NCBI GenBank assembly: GCA_963422465.1
Contig: OY730173.1
Span: 3,844,001 to 3,908,000 of the forward strand
Direction of reading: 5' to 3'
Origin: Lichina pygmaea
Lineage: Eukaryota > Ascomycota > Lichinomycetes > Lichinales > Lichinaceae
Length of the DNA stretch: 64,000 bases
Below the pieces are notes generated by a model. The model was given only the letters and a program-made list of their open reading frames with translations, made no database searches and had not been told where the DNA came from. This document shows positions 51,437-61,421 of the stretch, piece by piece. The position numbers and the translations under genes were made by a program. Position 1 is the first letter of the stretch. Each line of letters opens with the position of its first letter.

Positions 51437-52627
51437 TCAGCCATCTTCAGTGGCAGACTGAAGGATAAAGCTAAGGTACTTGACTTGATGGACTTCAAAG
51501 TTGCACTTGGAGATGTCAACTTGCAGGCTTGCATCTTGTAGTTGACTGAGAACAAGCTTGACGTGCTTCTGGTGTTCCTTGAGTGTCTGACTGTAGACAA
51601 GGATGTCATCCACATAGGCAGTGCTAAAGACGTCAAGGATGTCAGGTCCCAAAACATCATTGATGTAGTTCTGGAACATGCTTGGAGCATTAGCAAGACC
51701 AAAGGGCATGACAAGGTATTCGTAGAGGCCTGAGCGTGTGCAGAACGCAGTCTTCCATTCTTCACCTTCCTTCATCCAGATACAGTTGAAGGCACCAACA
51801 ATGTCAAGCTTGGTGTACCACACAGCTTTGCAAAGCTGGTCCAACATCTCCTGGATCAGTGGTAGGGGGTAACAGTTCTTGATGGTGATGGTGTTGAGTG
51901 CTCTGTAGTCTACACAGAAACATAATCCACCTCCTGGCTTCTTGACAAAGAGGACTGGTGCAGTAGTAGGTGATGAAGATACTCGAATAAAGCCCTTGTT
52001 CAGGTTCTCTGTCAGGTACTTCTTGAGAACTTCAAGTTCTTCTCTGCTCATGCTGTACAGAGGTCCAGAGGGTGCCTGGGTTCCTGGTTCCATCTTGATC
52101 TTGTGGTCAACTCCTGGGTGTAGAGGAGGAAGCTTGTCAGTGTTATCCTTGCTGAAGACGTCCAGGAACTTGTGGTACTGAGCAGGGAGAAGTGTGGCAG
52201 GATCCACGTGCTTCTTTGGCTTCAACACCTGCTCAATATCTCTCAGAGAAACACTGAACACCTGGTGATCTGGCTTGGCAGTAAGGAGAGAAAATACAGC
52301 AGCATTGATGGGGATTGGCGTGGCAGAAAAGGGCTTGGGATCCTGAGACTTTCCAGCAGATGTCTTGGCTTCAAGATCCAAAGAGATTGGATAGCCATTG
52401 TTTGACTTGAGGCATGCGGATCGGCAGTGATCTGACTTGAACATGATTGAGGTGTTTGTCCAATCAATGTGTGGCCTGTACTTCTGGAGCCATGGCATCC
52501 CCAGAATCACATCATAGTGAAGACTAGGAGACACAAAGAGAGAGACTTCCTCCTGGTGCACACCATGTGCCATAGTCATGATTGTCTTGGCAAGATGCGT
52601 GGTTTGTGATGTCTTGCCATTGAACAA
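51437..52627 (-). pseudogene. gypsy B copy 2 protease/RT region
   Basis: A 396-codon open stretch: VILGMPWLQKYRPHIDW, YSMSREELEVLKKYLTENLN, FCVDYRALNTITIKN, MPFGLANAPSMFQ, AYVDDILVYS. The protease active site falls upstream, past a stop at 52628-52630. Further pol pieces follow downstream in broken frames (51427-50984, 50950-50690, 50350-49850, 49795-49291). Confidence 0.88.
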
Positions 52628-52849
52628 TCACAATATGTGTGGGTAGGGGAGAGGTTCTTGGTGAAGAGATTGCGCAAAGTAAGCACCAATGCAGCCAAAT
52701 ACTGAACAGCCAGAGTCAATAAGAGTATTGCACTTGAATTTCCCATCTAGGATACAAGGAAGAAACAAGCACTTGCTGTCCAATTGCTGGTCTGGAGACA
52801 GATAGCCAACATGGAGATCCTTTTCATGTCCTTGGGTGTGACGATGACC

Positions 52850-53811
52850 AAGGACTACTTGTTTTCTGACTCTGGAGTAGTCTCAACAGTGGCAGACTTG
52901 GTGGTGGTTGTGCTGGTGGCAACAACAGGCATGCTTTTCACTGGACAGAAGGTTGAGACATGACCTTGGTTCCCACAGTAGAAGTAGAGGCCTTTGCTTC
53001 AGCGACATTCTCACTCTTCTGGTGTCAGCTTAGAGTGGCTGAGATCCATGGTAGGACTTGGTGGCTGTGGTGTGAAGACTGGCTTGATAAACCCTGGATG
53101 TGGAACTGAAGCTCCTGACTGTGGAACTGAGGCTTGGGTGGAAGGTGCTTGACGTGGACAGTGAGAGTTGGCAGAAGTGGCACGCAACTGGTTGTCCTGC
53201 AGCTGGCATTCCTCAACAAGCTTCTGATAGCTGATGTCCTTGAGGTTGATGCTGACAAGCTGTTTGGCAAGCTCTTCAGAGACAGTGCATCAAAGATGGC
53301 ACTTCAAAGCCTTGTTGTTGAAGCCTGTGTGTGGAGCATACTGATTGAACTCTGTGAAGAACTCGGCAAAGGAACAGTTGGCCTGACGCAAGGTGATAAG
53401 CTTTCTCTGAGCTAGGAACTCTGAGTCTGGGTCAGAGAAGGTGTTCCGGAGATCTTAGACAATGTCATGCCAGTCAATGTACTGGCCAGCTGTGATCTTA
53501 GCTGAGATGTAGGACTGCGCAGTGCCAGTCGTGTGTGAAAAGACGTACACAATCCGCAATGTTTCCGTGGGGTACCAGTCAGTGTTGAGCGTCATCTTGA
53601 GTGACAGTGATGTGATGAAGCTCTCAAGCTTCTCATGTGTGATTTCTGTGTTTCCGCCATCACCACTGAAGATCTCTGGGTCAGCAGTGTGTTCGGACTT
53701 AGACTTGGGAGTGGTGTTGGTAGCTTGAATTCGCATGAACTCTGCAAACATGTTGTGAAGGAACTTGTTGTTTCCAGTAACTGGCATGGCTTGGTCTGGT
53801 TGTTGAGACAT
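52850..53811 (-). pseudogene. gypsy B copy 2 gag, broken
   Basis: Starts MSQQPDQAMPVTGNNKFLHN at 53811 and matches copy 1 gag until a stop near 53455. Matching pieces follow in the same order, including the zinc-knuckle region, where the first Cys codon is changed to Tyr (FYFYCG region near 52980). Confidence 0.8.
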
Positions 53812-53869
53812 GACAAGGACGTGAACGTGGCTTGGTGAAGTGTGTTATGGTTGGGTTGGTCTTTCGTAG

Positions 53870-54222
53870 TGTTACAAGGCAATGGCAGAGCAGAACTCAA
53901 GCCTAACTGATTCAGTAACCTTGACCTGACTTGGCTTGAGACTTGAGACTTGGATTGATGTACAAGATGAAAGACAAGGAAGGAAGAAAAAGAGAAAAGA
54001 AGAGAAGAAGCTGGGGGAGCAGGAGAAGTTCTTATAGGCAGGGGATCAGGCAACAGCAGAGCAAACAGGCAACAGTGCAGATGGAACTTCCCGGCAAGGT
54101 GTGTGACTTGTGCCAGATATGCAACAAGGCAATAGCAGAGCAAACAGGCAACAGTGCAGATAGAACTTCCCGGCAAGATGCGTGACTTGTGCCAGATATG
54201 CAACTGGGCCAGAACTGTGACA
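53870..54222 (-). repeat. LTR of gypsy B copy 2, right, with internal tandem duplication
   Basis: 353 bp instead of about 273, because a segment of about 79 bp (GGCAA(C/T)AGCAGAGCAAACAGG...) occurs twice in tandem (about 54049-54126 and 54127-54204). The terminus is mutated (TGTTACAAGG instead of TGTGAC). Confidence 0.85.
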
Positions 54223-54452
54223 CTGATCTGTCATAGAGCGGCCCAGTGCTGTCTCTGCTGTCTCCTATCAATATTGTTTTCTGTCTATTCTACATGGATC
54301 TGCCTTATGCCTTCTAGAGACATCTGTCACTCTAAGGCAAACATCAGCTTTGTGTCTACATATAGATGATTAGCTAGCTCTCCTTAATCAATCAATCAGT
54401 CATAACACTCAGCTTCTTCTTCCCACTGCTTGCTGTAGTGTTCACAGTTGAA
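54223..54452 (+). repeat. Diverged copia LTR fragment
   Basis: Aligns with 18100-18352: TGCCTTCTAGAG, CTAAGGCAAACATCAGCTT, ATATAGATGATTAGCTAG and the end GTTGAACA. CpGs of the other copy appear here as TG or CA. The first about 50 bases are missing at the gypsy B border. Confidence 0.8.
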
Positions 54453-54692
54453 CAGTTGCATCTCTGGAGGTAGCTGTGCAGCTGGTTCATGCTCTTACCA
54501 CTATACTCCAGAGAATTCTTTGTCTTCCAATGTTCAGTCAGCTTCTGATAGATCATGTCTGTTCTGAAGCTGGTGCTTAATAATGTATCAGTGTGTTCTA
54601 GATGGAAACTTTGGTTAGCAGCTTGATCAACTACTTTCTCAACTTTGCAGTGTAGAGTCTTGATGCACTCACACCACTTGATAATATCCAGC
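54453..54692 (-). pseudogene. Copia-like gag fragment
   Basis: An 80-codon minus-strand stretch without stops: KLDIIKWCECIKTLHCKVEK, DTLLSTSFRTDMIYQKLTEH, SMNQLHSYLQRCN. The pattern fits the middle of a Ty1/copia gag. It has the opposite orientation to the adjoining LTR, so the two are not one simple element. Confidence 0.45.
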
Positions 54693-54746
54693 TTTTTTCA
54701 CAGTTTCTGTTCTTGCTTTTTGAGGTCTAAGACTTTTTTCTCTATT

Positions 54747-55217
54747 TTATTTTTTATTTTTTATTTTTATTCTTACTCAGATTTGGCTGGTGAGCCATAC
54801 AGAACTTCTAGATATATACTTGTTTTCTCAGAAAAGTTTTAAACAAATAAAAACTAAGACTTGGGTAAGACTAGAGAAATATCTGAAAGAATATGTAGTG
54901 TCTGAAGAGAATAGAAATCACAGAGATAGAAGACTTTCTGGTAAGAGTTTGTGTGCTAAGTTGAACTGCTCTAGTCTTTTCAAAGACATAAACCAGAGAA
55001 GAAATTCTTTAAGCACTTTGGGCTTTTGAAGTAAAAAAAAAGAAATTCTAGGAAAGAAAAGTGGCTTGCTGTCTTTGAGTAAGAAACTTTTTACAAAAGA
55101 AAGTGATTTGTTGGGCAGTCTCTTCTCTAAAACCACAGGAATAAAGAGAAGATTAGAAGTCTGGAATATTTACTCTGAAAAGCAAGCTGGCTAGTCCTAT
55201 TCTCACTGATAGAATCT
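54747..55217 (-). mobile_element. LINE L (family 1), 3' end
   Basis: A (TAAAAA)n tail at 54747-54775 in element orientation, then the family end AAATCTGAGTAAGAAT, then LLWFMSLKRLEQFNLAHKLL and the C-terminal motif remnants. It is cut at 55217 where LINE K's A-tail begins and does not resume. Confidence 0.85.
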
Positions 55218-58200
55218 ACAAGTTTTTTTTTTTTTTTTTTTTTTTTGATTCTTACACTGATAGTAGCTTTTCAGCCATGCAGATCTTCTAGCTAAGAGTG
55301 ATTTTCTTCAGAAAACCTTTAGAGGAATAAAAACTGAAGACTAGGGGTGACTAGAGAATGTAGTAAAAGGAAATCTTGTAGTGACTGGTAGAAAGAAAAC
55401 TTCTAGATATTAGAGTGTGAATAGTGGAGTTTGAAAGCCAGATTAAACTGGTTCAGTCTTTTCAAAGACATGAACCAGTATAGAAACTTCTGTAGAAGCT
55501 CTGGGTTTGAAATAATAGAAGTGAAATCTTGAGAATTAAAAGGAGCTTGCTGTCTTTGACTTGAATAAAGAGAGCATGAAGAGGTGATATATTTCACTGT
55601 CTCTTCCGCTTGACCACAGACACATAAAGGGGTAGGAAAATCTGGAACTCCAGCTCTGAATAGAAAACTTGCCAGGCCAATTCTCCCAGTTCTGGTTTGT
55701 AGTAGTAGACTTGCCTCAGCTTTCTGTAGCTTTTTGTAGAGCTTCACGTTGTTGTGGTGAGGCTTTTGACAAAACACCTGCCACCCAGAGTAGCTTTTTC
55801 TTTTCTTCTCCTCCCATTGGTTTTCCCACTCTTTAACAAAGAGTTTCTGTAGTTCTTTCTTTGAACTTGCCTGGTTAGTAGTTAATTGGTTTAACCAAGT
55901 GAACTTCCAATAGGGGGAGATAGTTGAGGATTCCTTTAAAGGTTTCTTCACAGAAGAGGCATAGTGGGAGATATTGGAAAAGATATTGTCCAGAAGTGTT
56001 TTCAGAGAGGAGGTTTGAATAGAAGAGAGAAAACAGGCTGTGCGAAATTTGAAATAGAGATCTAGAGGTAAAAGAAAAAGCTCACTCTCTAATAAGAAAG
56101 ATGGAGTGGCTTTGAAGGCACCTCCAATAAGTCTCAGGCATTTGTTCTGGAATGTGCTAAGAGAAGAGATATTAGAAGATTTTCTTAGAGGATTGAACCA
56201 GATCCCCACAGTATAACTCAGTAAAGATCTGAGTATTGCAGTGTACACAAGACGTGATGTGAGGACTGGGAAACCCCAAGTAGAATATGAAGTTCTAGAA
56301 AGAGAGGAAAGTGCTTTCTGAGCTTTTTGAAGAATAATTCTCTGGTGCTTATGCCAGTGGAGTTTTGCATCCAGGTACACTCCTAAAACTCGCACTTCTT
56401 CTTTTGGTCTTAGAATCATATTCCCCAGTCTGAGCTTAAGCTGAAGATTGTCTGATCTTCTTCTGGAAAAATGAAGTATTTCATATTTCTCAGAAGAGAA
56501 GACTATTCCATGTCTTGCAGCCCATGATAGACATTTGAGGTGTGTGTTCTTCAACTTCAGAAGGTTGCTTTTTAGAGAGTGTCCAAATGCAAGCAGATTT
56601 GTATCATCTGCAAATCCCAGAGCAGAAACACCAGTGGAAGGAGAGTGTACAGTTTCATGAAGTTCAGAAATATAAAATAGAAACAGAATAGGAGATAAAG
56701 GGGAACCTTGGGGAACTCCACAGTGAATAGGAATAGCAGAAGACTCAGAGTCATCAAACACAAGAGTGGTAGAACAACTGGTGCAGAAAGAGAGAATCCA
56801 GGAAGATAGCCAGAGAGGAATTCCTTTTCTCTCTAGGATTTGTTGGAGGATCTTAGGTAGAACTCTGTCATAGGCTCCTGAGATATCCAGAGAAAGTAGA
56901 GATGCAACCATGCCTTCCTTCCAGACTTTTTCCACTTGGGAAGTTAGTAGGAAGAGTGCTGATTCAGTTGATCTCCCTTTCCTGAAGCCCATCTGGATTT
57001 CTGGCAAAAGTCTAGCTTCTTCTGCTACCTTGCTTAGCCTGGTTGCTGTAATAGCTTCCATCAGCTTGCCAGTTGTGTTTAGCAAAGCTATAGGGCGCCA
57101 GGCTTTAGCTTGGTTATAGCATCCTTTACCAGGTTTTCTTAGACAGACTGTCTTTGCATTCTTGAACCTCTCTGGAAAGTATTCCAGTCTCCAGCATGTT
57201 GATGTGAGAACAGCTATAGCTTGGCAGAACTTGGAACCCAGAGCTTTCAGAAATCCATTTGGCAGCTTATCTTTTCCCCCTGCTGTGAAAGGTTTCTTTT
57301 TGTTCAGGATTTGTTCCACTTCTTCAGCAGTAACTTCCTGAGAAAGCTGGATCTCTGGAGTACTCTGGGAACTCTCTGTACTTGGTTCTGGAATAAGTGC
57401 TTTGAGGAAGAACTGGGCTGAGAATGCTTTTGTCTTCTCCTCAAAGGTTTTAGCTAGTCCTTCTTGAGTTTCCAAATCTGGGACCAGGGGAAGATCAGAA
57501 GTCCTGTTGGCTTTTGTTTTTCCCCACTTTGCAAGCTTCCAGAATTTTGAAGAACTGGCTAGCTCATGGACTTGTTATCTGAAGGTGGTCTGCTTTCCCT
57601 CTCTGACTGCTTTTTTCTTATTCTTAGTTGCTTGCTCAAGGTCTTCTTGGGATGCCTGTTCTCTGAGAACTTGTCTTCTTACTCATATTTCCTCTCTAAC
57701 CTTGTTTTGGATGTCTTGGTTCCACCAGAGAACTGAGTGACCAGATTGCTTCTGGAGCTGTGTACATTTGCTTGCCACTTCTTGGAGAAAGTTGTCCAGA
57801 TACTCCAAGTACTTATCCACTTCATCTTTGTCTTGAAAGTGGGAAGGTAGCTGTAGCTTCTCACACTCTACTCTTGCAAGGTTTGAGTCCAGTGTCTTCC
57901 AGTTCCTTTCTGGCTTCCAGGTTTTCCTTGGAGGATCCAGGTCCAGGCTAGTTAGTATAGGTCTGTGGTCAGACCTATGAAAGAACTGGAGAGCTACTTT
58001 AGAGAAAATCAGGGAGTTAGAAAGAGAAGAAGAAATAAAAGACAGATCAATTGCAGAACATGGTTTTTCTGAAAGAGATCTTGCTCTGGTGGGAGTAAAA
58101 GGTGCAATAGCTAAATCCAGATTTAAATCTTTCATTAGATCTTGGAACTTGTTTGCAGTGTCAGAGTACAATCTTCTTTTCTTTGACCAGTCTGGGTGGT

Positions 58201-58601
58201 GGAGGTTTGAATCTGTGAGAAGAATATGTTGTCCTTGTACTTGTAAAGCATTTTGAAGTAAACAGAGAAGAGCTTCTGTTGCCTCTGTATAGTTTTCTTG
58301 ACTTGATGGGGTAAAGTAAAGATTATGCACCCAAAGAGAAGTAGAAGAGTTTTCTAAGTAGATTTCAAGAGAAATAAAGTCTTTACTCCAGAAAGTAGGA
58401 TGAAGAGAAGAGAGTTTCAGGTTTTTGTTAATAAGAAAAAGTGTTCTACCAATCTCTGAACAGTAAAGAGGAAGAAAAGAAGAGAAAACAGTAGAGGTGC
58501 TTGTCTCCAGGTGAGGGTTTTTCCAGGGTTCTTGAAGTGCAATAATGTCCACCTCTTGAAGAGCTGAGGTTGCTAGAAGTAGCTCTTGGACTGATTGGCT
58601 T
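55218..58601 (-). mobile_element. LINE K (family 2), 5'-truncated at ORF2 codon ~15
   Basis: The minus-strand LINE has a tail of 23 A (55219-55246 region) and a 3' UTR ending CTATCAGTGTAAGAATC. It starts within the first ORF2 codons (SQSVQELLLATSALQEVDII). The 5' junction with gypsy A copy 2 shares TTGGCTT, a microhomology. No target duplication is visible. Confidence 0.92.
55403..58601 (-). pseudogene. LINE K ORF2: endonuclease, RT, zinc motif; two nonsense codons
   Basis: Endonuclease section (58552-57683): IIALQEPWKNPH, LLTDSNLHHPDW, AIDLSFISSS, RSDHRPILTSL. Two stops follow, TGA in the VREEI-VRRQ segment near 57680 (from CGA) and TAA near 57574 (from CAA). From 57475 a clean 690-codon frame holds RT (GFRKGRSTESALFLL, SLDISGAYDRV, CGVPQGSPLSPILFLFYIS, GFADDTNLLAFG) and CVCGQAEETVKYITSSC, ending HYSHSNI. 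It is very close to LINE C, so both are recent copies of one source. Confidence 0.9.
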
Positions 58602-61030
58602 TACTTCACAGCAATAAAGAAGTGAAACAGATGACAAGTCTGATAGGCAGAGCTATTAGCTTTATATAACTTCCAGATCTTCTATCAAAAAGAATCAGAA
58701 AACACACAAGCAGACACACTTAGCAGGTGGCCTGATATAATAACAGACAACATGACAGAAGAACACCTAATCCTTGTGACAAAAAGATAAACTCTGGTCT
58801 ACACTCAACCTTAGTGGAAACTGAAGAAACAGGTGTACTCCTAACTCTAGGCCACAACATCACAGCCACAAACAAAGAAGTGCCAGAAAGTGCACAAGAG
58901 GACATGATTCAACAATATCATGATAGACCTCTACACAGACATCCTGGGTGAGACAAGACTAGAGAAAATTTGGAGATACTACCACTTCAACAGAATGAAG
59001 TGGAAAGTGATAGAATTTATTCACAACTGTGAAGAGTGTGCAAAAAACAAACTGTCACACCACAAACTCTATGGAGAGAGTCAACAAATAGACCTCCCAG
59101 AAGTGGCTTGGGATACTATCACAATAGATTTTGTAGTGAAGCTGCCAAGGTCAGAGAACCTGGTAACAAAGGTGAATTATAACACTATTTTGGTGGTTGT
59201 GGACAAACTCACTAAATACACTCACCTGATCCTGTGGCAAGAGACAGGAACAGTGAGCAAACTTGCCAATGTCCTACTCAGAGAATTGGTTAGCCAGTGA
59301 TAGCTACCCACAAATATTATCTCAGATCAAGACAAACTCTTCACCTTGAAATTCTAGAACATGTGGACAAGACAGCTAGGGATAGACACAAGAATATCCA
59401 CCACCTGCCATCCACAGACAGACAGACAAACTGAGAGAACAAACTAAACAATAGAACAGTACCTACACCACTACATCAACTATCAACAGGAGAATTGAGT
59501 GGAACTGTTACCAATAGCTTAGTTTGTGTACAACAATCAGCAGCACAGTGTGACAGGCACAACACTGTTCTTTGTGAACTACAGCAGAAACTCTCACTGG
59601 GAAGTAATAGTGGCTGGAAGTGGCACTTCAACAAATATTGAAAAACTCACTACTATGCATAAGAAAATGAAGACTGCAATTGAATCTACACAAAAAACAA
59701 CAAGCCACTGCCTAAACAGCAAAAGGTTGAAGGGACTAACTCTGGAGAGGGGGGATAAGGTCTATTTATCAACAAAAAACCTGTACTTGAAGTGACTGAG
59801 CAAAAAGCTGGATCATGTATGAGTCAGACTGTTTGAGATTGAGAAGTGTACTGGAGAAATCAACTACTGACTGAGACTGCCAAAGAAAGCACAGATACAC
59901 TGAGTATTCCATGTCTTGCTGCTTGAGCCAGCACCCAGCAACACAGAAATCAAAACAGAATAGCACTTCAAGAATAATAAAGAAGAGTACAATATCAAAA
60001 GGATCCTAGACAGTTAAAGAAGTGGACAGAAAATTGAATACCTGGTCAAATAGTTAGGGTACAATGATAAGGAGAACTCATGGAAACCCACTGAAAACTT
60101 CAGCCCTGTGACTGGTGAGAAGCTGCAGAGCTTTCACCAAGAAAATCTGTAGAAACCAGGACTGACAGAGACAAAAGCCTGATGGAAGCCAAAGTCTCTG
60201 AAGAGAAAAGATTATCCAAAGATAGTGGAGACACCACACACAAAGCCTTCTGCTCAAGAGTCTCTTGGTCCTTGATCACAGCAAGTTCACACCTGATGGT
60301 GTCACCCTTCTTCTTGGATAACAGGCCCAGCTGCCAACAAAGACAAACTTTGCAAGGAAGAAGATGTGACTCCTACTCCTTAATCTCCTTCAGCTGAGCC
60401 TTGAGCTGAGTGCACTCAAGCTCCATCTTTTCCCACTCTGACTCTGCAAGATAAAGATTATAGTGGTGACTCTTCTTGATACACTGACTGCAAGATGTAG
60501 ACTCTGAGCTGATGACACACTTGGTGTGGTCATGACAATATACACTGCATGAAATTTTGGACACCTTACCCATCTTACCAACATAAGAACTGAGGACTCT
60601 ATAACAGTTATTGTGAGATGTCTGGGGTATAGCAAGAGAAGTGAGAGGATCTGGGGACAGAACCTTTGGAGGGAGAGGATAGTGTTAAGGCCCAGGCCAG
60701 AATAGCTGAGCTGACCTAAGCAAGTGTACAAAGGTACACAGAACAATGTTCACCCAACCTGGTGGCAGAGGTGGCAGAGATGTAACAAGCTCTGCCAACT
60801 CTGCCACACAGAAAGCTGATACCCCTTTGGGAGGACCCCCCCCCTCAGGCTTCTGTATATAAGAGAACCCAGATAGCTGGAGAGAATAGCTCTCCAGGCT
60901 GAATGCACATTACAAGTGATAATAACAAGAGAGTTACCCCACTTGTTATTCATCTATTGAGTGCCTGCCCTTCTCAGTCAAGACAAACAGACCACCCACA
61001 TTCTGTGTGAACATAGACTGGCCCTTAACA
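58602..61030 (+). mobile_element. gypsy A copy 2, 5'-truncated, heavily CpG-depleted
   Basis: Aligns with gypsy A from about 5230 (RNase H) to the 3' LTR. Integrase pieces: RNCEECAKN equivalent HNCEECAKNKLSHHK, TIDFVVKLPRSENL, QETGTVSKLANVLL. The chromodomain is decayed near 60000. Wherever copy 1 has CG, this copy usually has TG or CA. The antisense Cys-rich frame remnant is at 60170-60640, the purine tract at 60667-60680, and the LTR at 60683-61030. There are many stops. Confidence 0.9.
60683..61030 (+). repeat. LTR of gypsy A copy 2
   Basis: About 348 bp, TGTTAAGGCC...CCCTTAACA. It has one hairpin unit instead of two: arm 60762-60778 (GTGGCAGAGGTGGCAGA) pairs with 60791-60807. The arm sequence differs from copy 1 but remains complementary. 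A TATATAAG box is at about 60856-60863. Confidence 0.88.
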
Positions 61031-61316
61031 CACAGAATGTTAACTCTGTGCTGACAACACACTTGGTGTGGTTGCAACAACATGCACTGCATGAAACTTT
61101 AGACTTCTTGCCTATTTTGCCAACACAGAAACTGAGAGTACTACAACAATTATTGCAAGACATCTTGGGCATGGCAGAAGAGGTAAGAGAATCTGGAGAC
61201 AGAACTCTTAGAGGGAGAGGATAGTGTTAAGGCCCAGGCTGGAACAGCTGGACTAACCAAAGTGAGTGTACAGAGGTACACAGAACAACATTCACCTGAT
61301 CTGGTGGTGGAGATGG
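61031..61316 (+). mobile_element. gypsy A copy 3: 3' internal end and partial LTR
   Basis: Directly after the copy 2 LTR, 61031-61223 repeats the region upstream of a 3' LTR, including the antisense Cys-rich N-terminus (MSCNNC..., KVSCSAC...) and a GAGGGAGAGGATAG purine tract. An LTR starts at 61224 and is broken at 61316 by the SINE. Confidence 0.85.
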
Positions 61317-61421
61317 TTTTTTGATTTGATTCTTACACTGATTCAGCTGTTAAGCTATGCAGAAATTCTTGAAGGAATCTTTGTCTCTGGTAGACTTGAC
61401 TCAGAAACCTCACATATTTAC
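61317..61421 (-). mobile_element. SINE copy 2, 3' part
   Basis: Reverse complement of the SINE at 29167-29599: tail AATCAAATC, TCAGTGTAAGAATC, CTATGCAGAA-type LINE end, then AAGTCTACCAGAGAC. It is interrupted by LINE M and resumes at 63913. It is inserted in the LTR of gypsy A copy 3. Confidence 0.88.

Larger units (their letters stand above)
48819..54222 (-). mobile_element. Ty3/gypsy B, copy 2, decayed
   Basis: Same structure and strand as 8424-13741. LTRs are at 48819-49092 and 53870-54222. Internal frames: integrase (MDFITDLP relative, IVSDKEGQFVSLFW) at about 49850-50350, RNase H (VISDHKNLEYFM) near 50920, RT (AYVDDILVYS) within 51437-52627, and gag fragments at 52850-53811. More stops are present than in copy 1 and many CpG sites are TG or CA. 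Flanking bases (GATGA left, CTGAT right) do not match, so no target duplication is seen. Confidence 0.93.
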
